Shown piece after piece: positions 15,505 to 24,064 of a stretch of DNA of 64,000 nucleotides. The position numbers were made by a program, and so were the translations under genes. Location: assembly GCF_034347405.1 (NCBI RefSeq), contig NZ_CP133778.1:5182501-5246500 (forward strand). The letters run 5' to 3'. Below the pieces are notes generated by a model, which was not told the origin of the DNA, did not search any database, and saw nothing but the letters and a program-made list of their open reading frames with translations. The stretch is from Pseudomonas sp. CCC3.1. GTDB taxonomy: Bacteria; Pseudomonadota; Gammaproteobacteria; Pseudomonadales; Pseudomonadaceae. Each line of letters opens with the position of its first letter. Position 1 is the first letter of the stretch.

Positions 15505-17790
15505 TTAAAGCGACGAATATTTCTTGCGCAGACGCTGACGAATCAGCTCCGCGAGGGTGTTCATGATGAACGTGAACAACAGCAGCACCAGCGCCGAGAG
15601 GAACAGCACGCGGTAATGACTGCCGCCCACCTCCGACTCCGGCATCTCTACCGCCACGTTCGCCGCCAAGGTGCGCAAGCCTTCGAACAGGTTCATTTCC
15701 ATGACCGGGGTGTTGCCCGTGGCCATCAACACAATCATGGTCTCGCCGACCGCACGGCCCATACCGATCATCAGTGCCGAGAAGATCCCCGGGCTGGCAG
15801 TCAGGATGACCACGCGAGTCATGGTTTGCCACGGCGTGGCACCCAGCGCCAGCGAACCCAGGGTCAGGCCGCGTGGCACGCTGAACACGGCGTCTTCGGC
15901 AATCGAGTAGATGTTCGGGATAACCGCAAAGCCCATCGCCAGACCCACCACCAGCGCGTTGCGCTGATCGTAGGTGATGCCCAGGTCATGGGAGATCCAC
16001 AGGCGCATGTCGCCACCAAAGAACCAGGCTTCCATGTGCGGGCTCATGTACAGCGACAGGCCACAGACAAACAAAATCACCGGGATCAGGATCAGGCTTT
16101 CCCAGCCCTCTGGCACACGCAGACGAATCGACTCAGGCAGGCGGCTCCAACCAAAGCCCGCCACCAGAATGCCAACCGGCATCAGCACCAGCAGGCTGAA
16201 AATACCCGGCAAGTGCCCCTCAACATACGGCGCCAGGAACAGGCCCGCGAAGAAGCCCAGGATCACCGTCGGCATGGCTTCCATCAGCTCGATGACCGGC
16301 TTGACCTTGCGGCGCAGGCTCGGCGCCATGAAATAAGCGGTGTAGATTGCAGCGGCAACGGCCAGCGGTGCGGCCAGCAGCATGGCGTAGAACGCTGCCT
16401 TCAACGTACCGAAGGTCAAGGGCGCGAGGCTCATCTTCGGTTCGAAGTCGGTGTTGGCAGCAGTCGACTGCCACACGTATTTAGGCCCGTCGTAGTTCTC
16501 GTACCAGACCTTGCTCCACAGCGCACTCCAGGACACTTCCGGGTGCGGGTTCTTCAAGGTCAGCGGCAGCAGCTTGCCACCCTCTTCCACGATGATCCGG
16601 TTAGCGCGTGGCGACAGGGCCATGATGCCAGGGCCTTCAGCCACTTTTTCGACCAGCAAAGTACGATGCGCGGTGCTGTGGAACACGCCAATCTCACCGG
16701 CGGCATCCAAGGCCAAGAAGCCCTTGCGACGTTGCTCAGCGGTAATCTCAACAATCGGTGAAGTGCCCATCTGGAAACTGCGGATGTGCTTGAAGCGCTG
16801 CTCGCCATCCGGGTCACGGGCCATGAACCACTGGCTCAGGCCGCCGCTCGAATCCCCGAAGATCAACGAAATACCGCCCACCAACTGCGTGCTGGCAGTG
16901 ATTTCAGTGTTGGCGTCTTCCAGCAACTTGTAACGACCATTCAGGCTCTTGTCGCGCAAGCTGAACACATCCGCCTGGGCACGACCGTTGACCACATACA
17001 GCCACTGCTGACGCGGATCGACATACAGCGCCTTGACCTTCTCGGTCATCTGCGGCAAATCGATGCGATTCTCGGATTTCGTGACTTCGCCGGTCATCGC
17101 GTTTTCTTCGCTGCTCAACGACAGCACGCTCAGTTGTGAACCCGACGAACCCGCAATCACCAGCGTTGAATCGTTGACGCTGAGGTTCACGTGATCCAGC
17201 GAACGCCCTTGCGGATCAAGCGTGATCGGATCTTGGCCGTACGGGTATTCAATGGCAGGGGAGATGGTCTTTTTGCCATCCGGGTAGCTGACTTTATAGG
17301 TGTGACGGAACACCAGCGCCTGACCATTGGACAAGCCCAAAATCACCACCGGGCTGCCGGGCTGGTCTTCGCCGAGCGACGTCACGTGCGTATCAGCGGG
17401 CAATGGCAAATCAAGCCGCGACAGTTCTTTGCCATCCTTCACGCTAAAGAACAACACCTGGCCCTTGTCGGACACCCGCATCCCCACCTGATTCTGCTCT
17501 TCAACCGAGATCATCAGCGGCTTGCCAGCGTCCTGCATCCACACCGGCGTAATCGCCTGCTTGGCATTCAGGTCAGCCCCCTGAAACAGCGGGAACACCA
17601 CATAACCGAGAAAGAAGAAGATCAGGGTGATTGCGCCGAGCACGGCAAGACCGCCGATAAAGACATACCAGCGGGTCAGGTGATCTTTAAGCGCGCGAAT
17701 GCGGCGCTTGCGCTGCAATTCAGGCGTATTGAAGTCAATGCGCTTGGGAGCGGGGGACGTCGTCATTGTGGAATTGGCCAGATCATTCAT
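15505..17790 (-). CDS. pstC: Phosphate ABC transporter permease PstC (extended form)
   Basis: Inner-membrane permease of 761 residues against about 320 in E. coli. One N-terminal helix (GLAVLGAITLIFFFLGYVVFPLF) is followed by about 400 residues that read as repeated beta-blades (GQVLFFSVKDGKELSRLDL; DPRQQWLYVVNGRAQADVFSLR), probably a periplasmic propeller. The six-helix permease core then follows, with the EAA loop TLGSLALGATPWQTMTRVVI. Start at 17790 (MNDLANSTM) is favoured by AGGG seven bases upstream; MTTSPAPKR at 17766 is an alternative because a Pho box ends only 19 bases upstream. Confidence 0.92.
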   Translation of the reverse strand: MNDLANSTMTTSPAPKRIDFNTPELQRKRRIRALKDHLTRWYVFIGGLAVLGAITLIFFFLGYVVFPLFQGADLNAKQAITPVWMQDAGKPLMISVEEQNQVGMRVSDKGQVLFFSVKDGKELSRLDLPLPADTHVTSLGEDQPGSPVVILGLSNGQALVFRHTYKVSYPDGKKTISPAIEYPYGQDPITLDPQGRSLDHVNLSVNDSTLVIAGSSGSQLSVLSLSSEENAMTGEVTKSENRIDLPQMTEKVKALYVDPRQQWLYVVNGRAQADVFSLRDKSLNGRYKLLEDANTEITASTQLVGGISLIFGDSSGGLSQWFMARDPDGEQRFKHIRSFQMGTSPIVEITAEQRRKGFLALDAAGEIGVFHSTAHRTLLVEKVAEGPGIMALSPRANRIIVEEGGKLLPLTLKNPHPEVSWSALWSKVWYENYDGPKYVWQSTAANTDFEPKMSLAPLTFGTLKAAFYAMLLAAPLAVAAAIYTAYFMAPSLRRKVKPVIELMEAMPTVILGFFAGLFLAPYVEGHLPGIFSLLVLMPVGILVAGFGWSRLPESIRLRVPEGWESLILIPVILFVCGLSLYMSPHMEAWFFGGDMRLWISHDLGITYDQRNALVVGLAMGFAVIPNIYSIAEDAVFSVPRGLTLGSLALGATPWQTMTRVVILTASPGIFSALMIGMGRAVGETMIVLMATGNTPVMEMNLFEGLRTLAANVAVEMPESEVGGSHYRVLFLSALVLLLFTFIMNTLAELIRQRLRKKYSSL

Positions 17791-17808
17791 GCGCACACCC
17801 TAGCGGTC

Positions 17809-17841
17809 CTGTATGACAAAAAGATGACAAAACGGTGACGC
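17809..17841 (-). promoter_or_regulatory. Internal Pho box upstream of pstC
   Basis: Minus strand reads three adjoining 11-base units, GCGTCACCGTT-TTGTCATCTTT-TTGTCATACAG, each with GTCA at the same place. This matches the CTGTCATAAAT unit of PhoB boxes. It implies a second PhoB-controlled promoter inside the operon, just after pstS. Confidence 0.65.
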
Positions 17842-17889
17842 AAAAAAGCCACCGCGCAATAGTGCTGGCAGCTCAGTGAAATATTAGTC

Positions 17890-17922
17890 GATGCAGGGGC
17901 AAGTTAGCCCGCTCCCTGCATC
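17890..17922 (-). other. Stem-loop in the pstS-pstC spacer
   Basis: GATGCAGGG (17890-17898) pairs with CCCTGCATC (17914-17922) with a 15-base loop and no T tract. It lies 35 bases after the pstS stop. Such 3' hairpins often protect the mRNA of a highly expressed binding protein. Confidence 0.5.
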
Positions 17923-17956
17923 TCGCCTGAAACTCTGCTCAGGCGTTTACGGCGTT

Positions 17957-18943
17957 TTACTTGCCTTCATGCAGGCCCAGATCAGCCAAGGCCTTGGCAG
18001 CCACTTTGGCTGGCAGCGGGATGTAGCCGTCTTTCACGACCACTTCCTGACCTTGCTTGGACAGAACCAGCTTGATGAATTCGGCTTCCAGCGGGTTCAA
18101 CGGCTTGTTAGGCGCCTTGTTCACGTACACGTAAAGGAAACGCGACAGCGGGTATTTGCCGTTCAATGCGTTTTCTTCGGAGTCTTCGATGAACTCAGTG
18201 CCGCCTTTCTTGGCCAGCGCTACGGTTTTCACGCTAGCCGTTTTGTAACCGATACCCGAGTAACCGATGCCGTTCAGCGAAGAGCTGATCGACTGCACAA
18301 CCGAAGCCGAACCTGGCTGCTCGTTCACGTTTGGCTTGTAGTCGCCTTTGCACAGGGCTTCTTCTTTGAAGTAGCCATAAGTGCCGGATACCGAGTTACG
18401 GCCGAACAATTGAACAGGCTTGTTGGCCAGGTCGCCGGTCACACCCAGGTCGCCCCAGGTTTTCACATCAGCTTTAGCGCCGCACAGACGAGTCGACGAG
18501 AAAATCGCGTCAACCTGTTCCATGGTCAGGTGCTGGATCGGGTTGTCCTTGTGCACGAACACCGCCAGCGCATCGACAGCAACCGGGATTGCAGTTGGCT
18601 TGTAGCCGTACTTCTGCTCGAAAGCAGCCAGTTCGGTGTCTTTCATTTTGCGGCTCATCGGGCCCAGGTTAGAAGTGCCCTCAGTCAACGCAGGTGGCGC
18701 AGTGGCGGAGCCAGCGGCCTGAATCTGAATGTTTACGTTTGGATATTCTTTCTTGTAAGTCTCAGCCCACAACGTCATCAGGTTCGCCAGGGTATCGGAA
18801 CCAACGCTGGACAGGTTGCCCGACACACCGGTGGTCTTGGTGTAGGCCGGAATGGTCGGATCAACACCCGCGGCAACCGCATTCGCAGTTGCAACGCCTG
18901 CGGCGACAAAAGTCAGGGCCGCCATCACACGCTTTAGTTTCAT
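17957..18943 (-). CDS. pstS: Periplasmic phosphate-binding protein
   Basis: Substrate-binding protein of the Pst importer, 328 residues. The signal peptide MKLKRVMAALTFVAAGVATA is cleaved near AVAAG. Type II periplasmic fold of the DING-like PstS branch: GNLSSVGSDTLANLMTLWA at the phosphate loop, GSATAPPALTEGTSNLGPMS and GRNSVSGTYGYFKEEALC. Strong ribosome site AGGAG. First gene of the operon, preceded by a four-unit Pho box, so strongly induced under phosphate limitation. Confidence 0.97.
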   Translation of the reverse strand: MKLKRVMAALTFVAAGVATANAVAAGVDPTIPAYTKTTGVSGNLSSVGSDTLANLMTLWAETYKKEYPNVNIQIQAAGSATAPPALTEGTSNLGPMSRKMKDTELAAFEQKYGYKPTAIPVAVDALAVFVHKDNPIQHLTMEQVDAIFSSTRLCGAKADVKTWGDLGVTGDLANKPVQLFGRNSVSGTYGYFKEEALCKGDYKPNVNEQPGSASVVQSISSSLNGIGYSGIGYKTASVKTVALAKKGGTEFIEDSEENALNGKYPLSRFLYVYVNKAPNKPLNPLEAEFIKLVLSKQGQEVVVKDGYIPLPAKVAAKALADLGLHEGK

Positions 18944-18995
18944 GCCTTACTCCTAGCAAACGGGGTTAGATGAATCGGGGGCCAGTATCAGCAGG

Positions 18996-19039
18996 CCATA
19001 TGACCACTCTATGAACCGATTGTGACAGTTAGATGAAAG
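18996..19039 (-). promoter_or_regulatory. Pho box upstream of pstS
   Basis: Minus strand holds four adjoining 11-base units: CTTTCATCTAA, CTGTCACAATC, GGTTCATAGAG and TGGTCATATGG, each with a TCA core in register. This is the expected site for two PhoB dimers, with the pstS start 52 bases downstream. Confidence 0.82.
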
Positions 19040-19175
19040 GCCATCATTTCGGCATTAATCATCGAAGGTTCACTACCCTTCTGCGCCGCGCTACAGCTAT
19101 ACACCTGTTATTTCTGACAGTAGACACCTACATCAAGGGCAAATACTGTGTTTCAGAACCAAATCTACTCAAGAA

Positions 19176-21920
19176 GTGTTTGCTATGGTGCCGAATTTGG
19201 TTTGGCCGGATCGCTGGACTCCGACACTTTTAGTGTCAGACCCGCGTTCGCGGCCTATTCGTAGCATTGCATACTGCCGAAGCACAATTGGGCAACCCGC
19301 TGATGAGCGGATCACACGCCAAAGATTCGATGGCGCAGGGCGTTTCGTCGCCTCCCGCGATCCTCGGTTAACCTCAGATAACCTCACAACGGTCAACTCA
19401 CTCTCTGGTAAACCCCTTCTAACGGAAAACGTCGATGCTGGCTGGCGCTTGAGCCTCTGGAGTGAGGCTGGCAAAGTGCTGACTCATTGGGATAGTCGTG
19501 GTACCGAGCAACAAACAGTCTTTGATGAGCTCCAGCGCCAGATTTCTATCAGCGAACAATCGGAGGTGGTTGAGCGATTTACCTATGGTCAAACAGGCGC
19601 TTCTAATCAAGCAGGACGCTTAATCAGGCACGATCATCCGGGGGGCACCCGACTCATCCCCGATTATGGGTTATCGGGTTTGCCACTCGTTGAAACCCGT
19701 TTGTTTTTGACCGCGTTACAGTCACCGAATTGGCCAGAAGCGTTAGATGATCGAGATCAGATGCTGGAGGCTGACTGTTATACCGATCACTTTGTTTTCA
19801 ACTCTGTGGGTGATGTGATTGCGCACACGGATGCGAAGAATAATACACGTCATTTTATGCACACGCTTGCCGGTGAACTTAAATCCGTTAGTTTGATGCT
19901 TGCCAATAAATCCACCCATTTAATAGTCAGCGACATTCGCTACACCGCACGAGGTCAAATTGAACGTGAAACGGCCGGGAATGGCATTATCACCCAGTCA
20001 ATTTATGGGGCTGCTGATGGCCGCCTGATTAATAAGTCTGCCGGTTCGCTGCAAAACCTTTCTTACGACTACGACCCCATCGGAAATATTCTATCCATCA
20101 AAGATACAGCGCACCCCACCACGCATTTCAGAAACCAGCGCATTGATCCCATCAATCACTATCGCTACGACAGCCTGTATCAATTGATAGAAGCTACGGG
20201 GCGTGAAGTAACATCGGCGCAGTTCGGCTCACCACTACCTTCATTACAGCCGACGCCTCTCGACCCCCATCAACTCGTCAATTACACCCAGAATTTCGAG
20301 TACGACGCAGCGGGCAATTTGCAGGTAATGCAACATATCAGTCCTAACGCAACCTCTTATAGTCAAAAAATGATAACTTCCCAGCACAGCAATCGAAGCC
20401 TGTTACTGGTTAATGACCACTGTCCGAGTGAGCAGGAGATATTCGATAGTTTTGATGCCAACGGCAACCTCAAAGAATTGCAACGCGGTCAAACAATGAC
20501 ATGGAATGTGCGAAATCAACTTCAACAGATCAATAACGTTGTACGTGAAGATGCGCCGAATGACTCAGAAGTCTATCTGTATGATGACGCCGGTCAACGA
20601 GTACGCAAGGTGCGTATCACTCAAGTCGCTGACCGAACTCGGCTGGCGGAAACATACTACTTACCCGGACTGGAAATACACCGCAACACTGCGACAGGCG
20701 AAGTCTTTCATGTGATCCGCGTTGAGGCCGCAGGTTGTAGCGTGAGAGCACTGCATTGGGACACGCCTCCGCCGACCGGCATCAGTAATGATCAAGTGCG
20801 TTATAGCCTGGGCGATCATTTGGGCTCCTGTACTCTGGAGCTGGACGACCAGGCTGACTTAATAAGTCAAGAAGGTTATTACCCGTTTGGGGGGACAGCG
20901 TGGTGGGCAGGCCGAAGTGCAGTTCAAGCCAAATATAAAACCATTCGTTACTCGGGAAAGGAACGAGATGCAACAGGGCTTTATTATTATGGATTACGCT
21001 ATTACGCACCTTGGCTGAAACGCTGGATCAACCCAGACCCCGCAGGTGACATAGATGGCCTGAACAGGTTTGTTATGGTGAATAACAATCCGATTAATTT
21101 TTATGATGCTAATGGCCTGCAAAAATACAAAGGCAAACACGACCTACTTGAAATATCTGTAACTATGGACAGAGGAAAAATACTTGCACGAGGTCTTTCC
21201 AAAATAAAAGAAAAGGCACCCGAAGCTGGCGAGGGCCTGCAAAGGGCATTGGACTATGCAAAAATTGCTACGAGCGAAGCCTCTGGCATGCTCGAAAAAA
21301 ATAACCTTTCAGACAACCAATCAAAATTAGCCGTTCGTATATTCGGTGCCCGCGCGCACGACGAAAGCGTTAAAGCAGATCTACAGGCACGGGTAAAAAT
21401 AATAAACAATGCCGTTCATGATTACATCAGTAAAAGCTCTGAGCAGATAGTGGCGATCAAATCAAATAAGCCTTCAGAGCTGGCATTCACGATAAAGAAA
21501 GACAACAAAGAGCGTATTTTTTTTACAGAGGTTGGATTAAAACAATCATCTCACGACATTGCGAAGACGTTTGTTCATGAGATCTCACATCGAGTACTGG
21601 ACACCGAAGATTTCCACTACTATGGCAAAGGCCATCATATAAACCCCGAAGACATGTCTACTGGCAACCTTGAGGCAGACAGGGTATCTCAGGGCAAAGA
21701 AGATGAACGGCTCGCCAAATACACCTCTGAAAACGTGCCTAAAAAAGCGGCAACAGGAATATTCGGTACTCATGATAAAACTGGCATTTTAGCCACGATG
21801 GAGGCAAACCCGCTGACTAGGTCAAACGCACTATTAAATAATGCAGATTCAATCGCACTTTATATTTTTGGTCTTGCTCATGCACGCATACAACGAGCAC
21901 AGATGGGTATTAATAGTTGA
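19176..21920 (+). CDS. TccC-like RHS protein with aspzincin-type metalloprotease C-terminus
   Basis: Protein of 914 residues starting at GTG 19176 (ATG at 19185 possible). The N-terminus (TPTLLVSDPRSRPIRSIAYC, ADERITRQRFDGAGRFVAS) matches TccC/RHS shells; YD-type repeats such as YDYDPIGNILSI and FEYDAAGNLQVM follow. The RHS core ends with YSGKERDATGLYYYGLRYY (592-610), NPDPAG (619-624) and DANGL (644-648). The last 266 residues are AT-rich and unlike the shell. They contain FVHEISHRVLDTEDFHYYG, with HEISH at 801-805 and Asp/Tyr/Gly at 812-817 fitting the aspzincin (M35) pattern HExxH...D..YG, and later NADSIALYIFG, also M35-like. No TcA/TcB or immunity gene is adjacent. Confidence 0.82.
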   Translation: MFAMVPNLVWPDRWTPTLLVSDPRSRPIRSIAYCRSTIGQPADERITRQRFDGAGRFVASRDPRLTSDNLTTVNSLSGKPLLTENVDAGWRLSLWSEAGKVLTHWDSRGTEQQTVFDELQRQISISEQSEVVERFTYGQTGASNQAGRLIRHDHPGGTRLIPDYGLSGLPLVETRLFLTALQSPNWPEALDDRDQMLEADCYTDHFVFNSVGDVIAHTDAKNNTRHFMHTLAGELKSVSLMLANKSTHLIVSDIRYTARGQIERETAGNGIITQSIYGAADGRLINKSAGSLQNLSYDYDPIGNILSIKDTAHPTTHFRNQRIDPINHYRYDSLYQLIEATGREVTSAQFGSPLPSLQPTPLDPHQLVNYTQNFEYDAAGNLQVMQHISPNATSYSQKMITSQHSNRSLLLVNDHCPSEQEIFDSFDANGNLKELQRGQTMTWNVRNQLQQINNVVREDAPNDSEVYLYDDAGQRVRKVRITQVADRTRLAETYYLPGLEIHRNTATGEVFHVIRVEAAGCSVRALHWDTPPPTGISNDQVRYSLGDHLGSCTLELDDQADLISQEGYYPFGGTAWWAGRSAVQAKYKTIRYSGKERDATGLYYYGLRYYAPWLKRWINPDPAGDIDGLNRFVMVNNNPINFYDANGLQKYKGKHDLLEISVTMDRGKILARGLSKIKEKAPEAGEGLQRALDYAKIATSEASGMLEKNNLSDNQSKLAVRIFGARAHDESVKADLQARVKIINNAVHDYISKSSEQIVAIKSNKPSELAFTIKKDNKERIFFTEVGLKQSSHDIAKTFVHEISHRVLDTEDFHYYGKGHHINPEDMSTGNLEADRVSQGKEDERLAKYTSENVPKKAATGIFGTHDKTGILATMEANPLTRSNALLNNADSIALYIFGLAHARIQRAQMGINS

Positions 21921-21973
21921 TGGCTTGGTTGAGTCAAGCCATCGCACATAGCGTAGACAGATAGTCCGCGTGA

Positions 21974-23263
21974 TCAGCGCCCCTTTTTCCACAGATAAGC
22001 GCCCACACACAGGCCCATCAGAGAAATGATCGCCACGTAATACGCCGGGCCCATCGGGCTTTCCTTGAGCAACAAGGTCACGGCCATGGGTGTCAGGCCG
22101 CCGAAGATGGCGTAGGCCAGGTTGTACGAGAACGACAAACCGCTGAAACGCACCACAGGCGGGAAGGCTTTAACCATCACATACGGCACCGCGCCGATGG
22201 TGCCTACAAACAAACCGCTCAAGGCATACAGCGGGAACAGCCAGTCCGGGTGCTGCAACAGGCTGTGATAAAAGACCCACGTGGTCGCCAGCAGTGCAGC
22301 ACACCCCACGACGAAGACTTTGCCGGCGCCAAAACGGTCAGCCAAAGCACCCGAAGCGATGCAGCCCAGGCTCAGAAAAACGATGGCCAAGCTGTTGGCT
22401 TGTAACGAGGTGGTCGCCGAAAAGCCGTACACCGTTTGCAGCACGGTGGGCGTCATCAAGATAACGACGATGATCCCGGCCGACAGCAACCAGGTCAGCA
22501 GCATCGACACCACAATTGCGCCACGATGGTCACGCAGAACGGTCTTGAGCGGCACTTCTTCGGCCAATGCCTTGCGCAGTTGCAGCTCGGCAAACACCGG
22601 GGTTTCGTGCAGCCAGCGGCGCAGGTACACCGAGAACAGCCCGAATACACCGCCCATCAAGAAAGGAATCCGCCACGCGTAATCAGAGACCTCAGCCGGT
22701 GTGTAGATCGTATTGATCGCCGTGGCCATCAATGAGCCCAGCAAAATACCCGCCGTCAGACCGCAGGTCAGGGTGCCGCAGGCGTAGCCAACGTGACGTG
22801 GCGGCACGTGTTCAGCCACAAATACCCATGCGCCGGGCACTTCACCGCCAATGGCAGCGCCCTGGATGACGCGCATCAGCAGCAAGAGAATCGGTGCCCA
22901 CAGGCCGATCTGCGCATAGGTCGGCAGCAGGCCCATGATCAGGGTCGGTACGGCCATCATGAAAATGCTCAAGGTGAACATCTTTTTGCGCCCCAGCAGG
23001 TCGCCGAAGTGCGCCATGACGATGCCGCCCAATGGGCGAGCCAGGTAACCTGCGGCAAAAATGCCGAAGGTTTGCATCAGGCGTAGCCACTCCGGCATGT
23101 CCGCCGGGAAAAACAGCTTCCCGACTACCGTGGCGAAGAACACAAAAATAATGAAGTCGTAAAACTCTAGCGCCCCGCCCAAAGCAGACAGCGACAACGT
23201 TTTGTAGTCATTACGGGTTAACGGTCGCGAAGGTGGCGCGGCGCTGGAAGACTCAGTGATCAT
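21974..23263 (-). CDS. MFS transporter, metabolite:H+ symporter (MHS) type
   Basis: Inner-membrane secondary transporter of 429 residues with 12 predicted helices. MHS family hallmarks: GALEFYDFIIFVFFATVVGK in helix 1, ARPLGGIVMAHFGDLLGRKK in loop 2-3 and RVIQGAAIGGEVPGAWVFVAEH in helix 4. Relatives (ProP, ShiA, KgtP, citrate carriers) take up osmolytes or organic acids; the substrate here is unknown. Convergent with the RHS gene and alone on its strand. Confidence 0.88.
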   Translation of the reverse strand: MITESSSAAPPSRPLTRNDYKTLSLSALGGALEFYDFIIFVFFATVVGKLFFPADMPEWLRLMQTFGIFAAGYLARPLGGIVMAHFGDLLGRKKMFTLSIFMMAVPTLIMGLLPTYAQIGLWAPILLLLMRVIQGAAIGGEVPGAWVFVAEHVPPRHVGYACGTLTCGLTAGILLGSLMATAINTIYTPAEVSDYAWRIPFLMGGVFGLFSVYLRRWLHETPVFAELQLRKALAEEVPLKTVLRDHRGAIVVSMLLTWLLSAGIIVVILMTPTVLQTVYGFSATTSLQANSLAIVFLSLGCIASGALADRFGAGKVFVVGCAALLATTWVFYHSLLQHPDWLFPLYALSGLFVGTIGAVPYVMVKAFPPVVRFSGLSFSYNLAYAIFGGLTPMAVTLLLKESPMGPAYYVAIISLMGLCVGAYLWKKGR

Positions 23264-23637
23264 GGGGTATTGCTTCTCTTATTAGGCTCGACGAAAAGCT
23301 GCATCTACGCCGGCAGGGCTTGGCAGGTTTTGAAAGATAACAAATTGTTTGCAAAAGCACAGAGCTAGACGCATGGCGTGCTGAAAAAGCCGAATCAGGA
23401 GGTCGTCGGGCGGACGATGGCCCGATATACTCGCAGGCCGTAAGAAACATTCAGCAACTGCTGAAGTTGCTGTGCGAAACGCCTGCTAGACACTCTCCAG
23501 CCGGTTTCGCCGAGTTTCTCTTCGCGCGGCTTATGAAGAACGTGACGAACGTAGTATGTTCGGGCTGAATCGTTTTTCTAAAGACGTCTATTCACCCGCA
23601 GTACACATGATGAATCACGGGTCAGAGGCCCTTTGGC
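23264..23637. other. 374-base divergent gap between MFS and thioesterase genes
   Basis: No ORF with coding character. GATATACTC near 23429-23437 is a reasonable -10 for the plus-strand gene. The stretch around 23395-23435 holds short GC-rich inverted pieces (CGTCGGGCG/CGATGGCCCGA). Otherwise nothing is recognisable. Confidence 0.4.
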
Positions 23638-24039
23638 ATGCTAGAGCTCGAACAAGAAGATCCAATCCCGCAAGGCGACCTGGCCTTGCAAATCACCGCC
23701 CTGCCACGCGAAACCAATGGTTTCGGCGATATTTTTGGCGGCTGGCTAGTCTCGCAAATGGACCTGGCAGGCACCGCAATGGCCAGCAAGGTCGCCGGTG
23801 GCCGTGTTGCAACGGTCGCGATTGATCGCATGGCATTTCTGGTACCTGTGGCCGTCGGCGCACAGTTGTCGTTCTACACCCAGGCACTGGAAATCGGCCG
23901 CAGCTCGATCCAGATGATGGTTGAAGTCTGGAGCGACGACCCGCTGTCCAGCGAATGGCGCAAAGTCACCGAAGCCGTGTTTGTGTTCGTAGCCATTGAT
24001 GGCAGCGGCCGCACACGTTCCGTTCCACCACGCCGCTAA
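23638..24039 (+). CDS. Acyl-CoA thioesterase, YciA family
   Basis: Single hotdog-fold thioesterase of 133 residues that hydrolyses acyl-CoAs in the cytoplasm. Motifs: TNGFGDIFGGWLVSQMDLAG (the active-site helix with G-D-I-F-G-G and Asp) and KVAGGRVATVAIDRMAFLVPV. Length and motif order match YciA. A GAGG-like site precedes ATG 23638. It runs toward the mutarotase gene 25 bases downstream, so the two may be co-transcribed. Confidence 0.88.
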   Translation: MLELEQEDPIPQGDLALQITALPRETNGFGDIFGGWLVSQMDLAGTAMASKVAGGRVATVAIDRMAFLVPVAVGAQLSFYTQALEIGRSSIQMMVEVWSDDPLSSEWRKVTEAVFVFVAIDGSGRTRSVPPRR

Positions 24040-24064
24040 TCCGCCCCGAAAAAAAGAGCCTGTC

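Noticed and set aside
13810..16761. A 983-codon open frame on the plus strand opposite pstA/pstC
   Set aside because: His/Gln/Arg-rich translation with no domain, fully antisense to well-supported pst genes. It is a by-product of codon bias on the coding strand.
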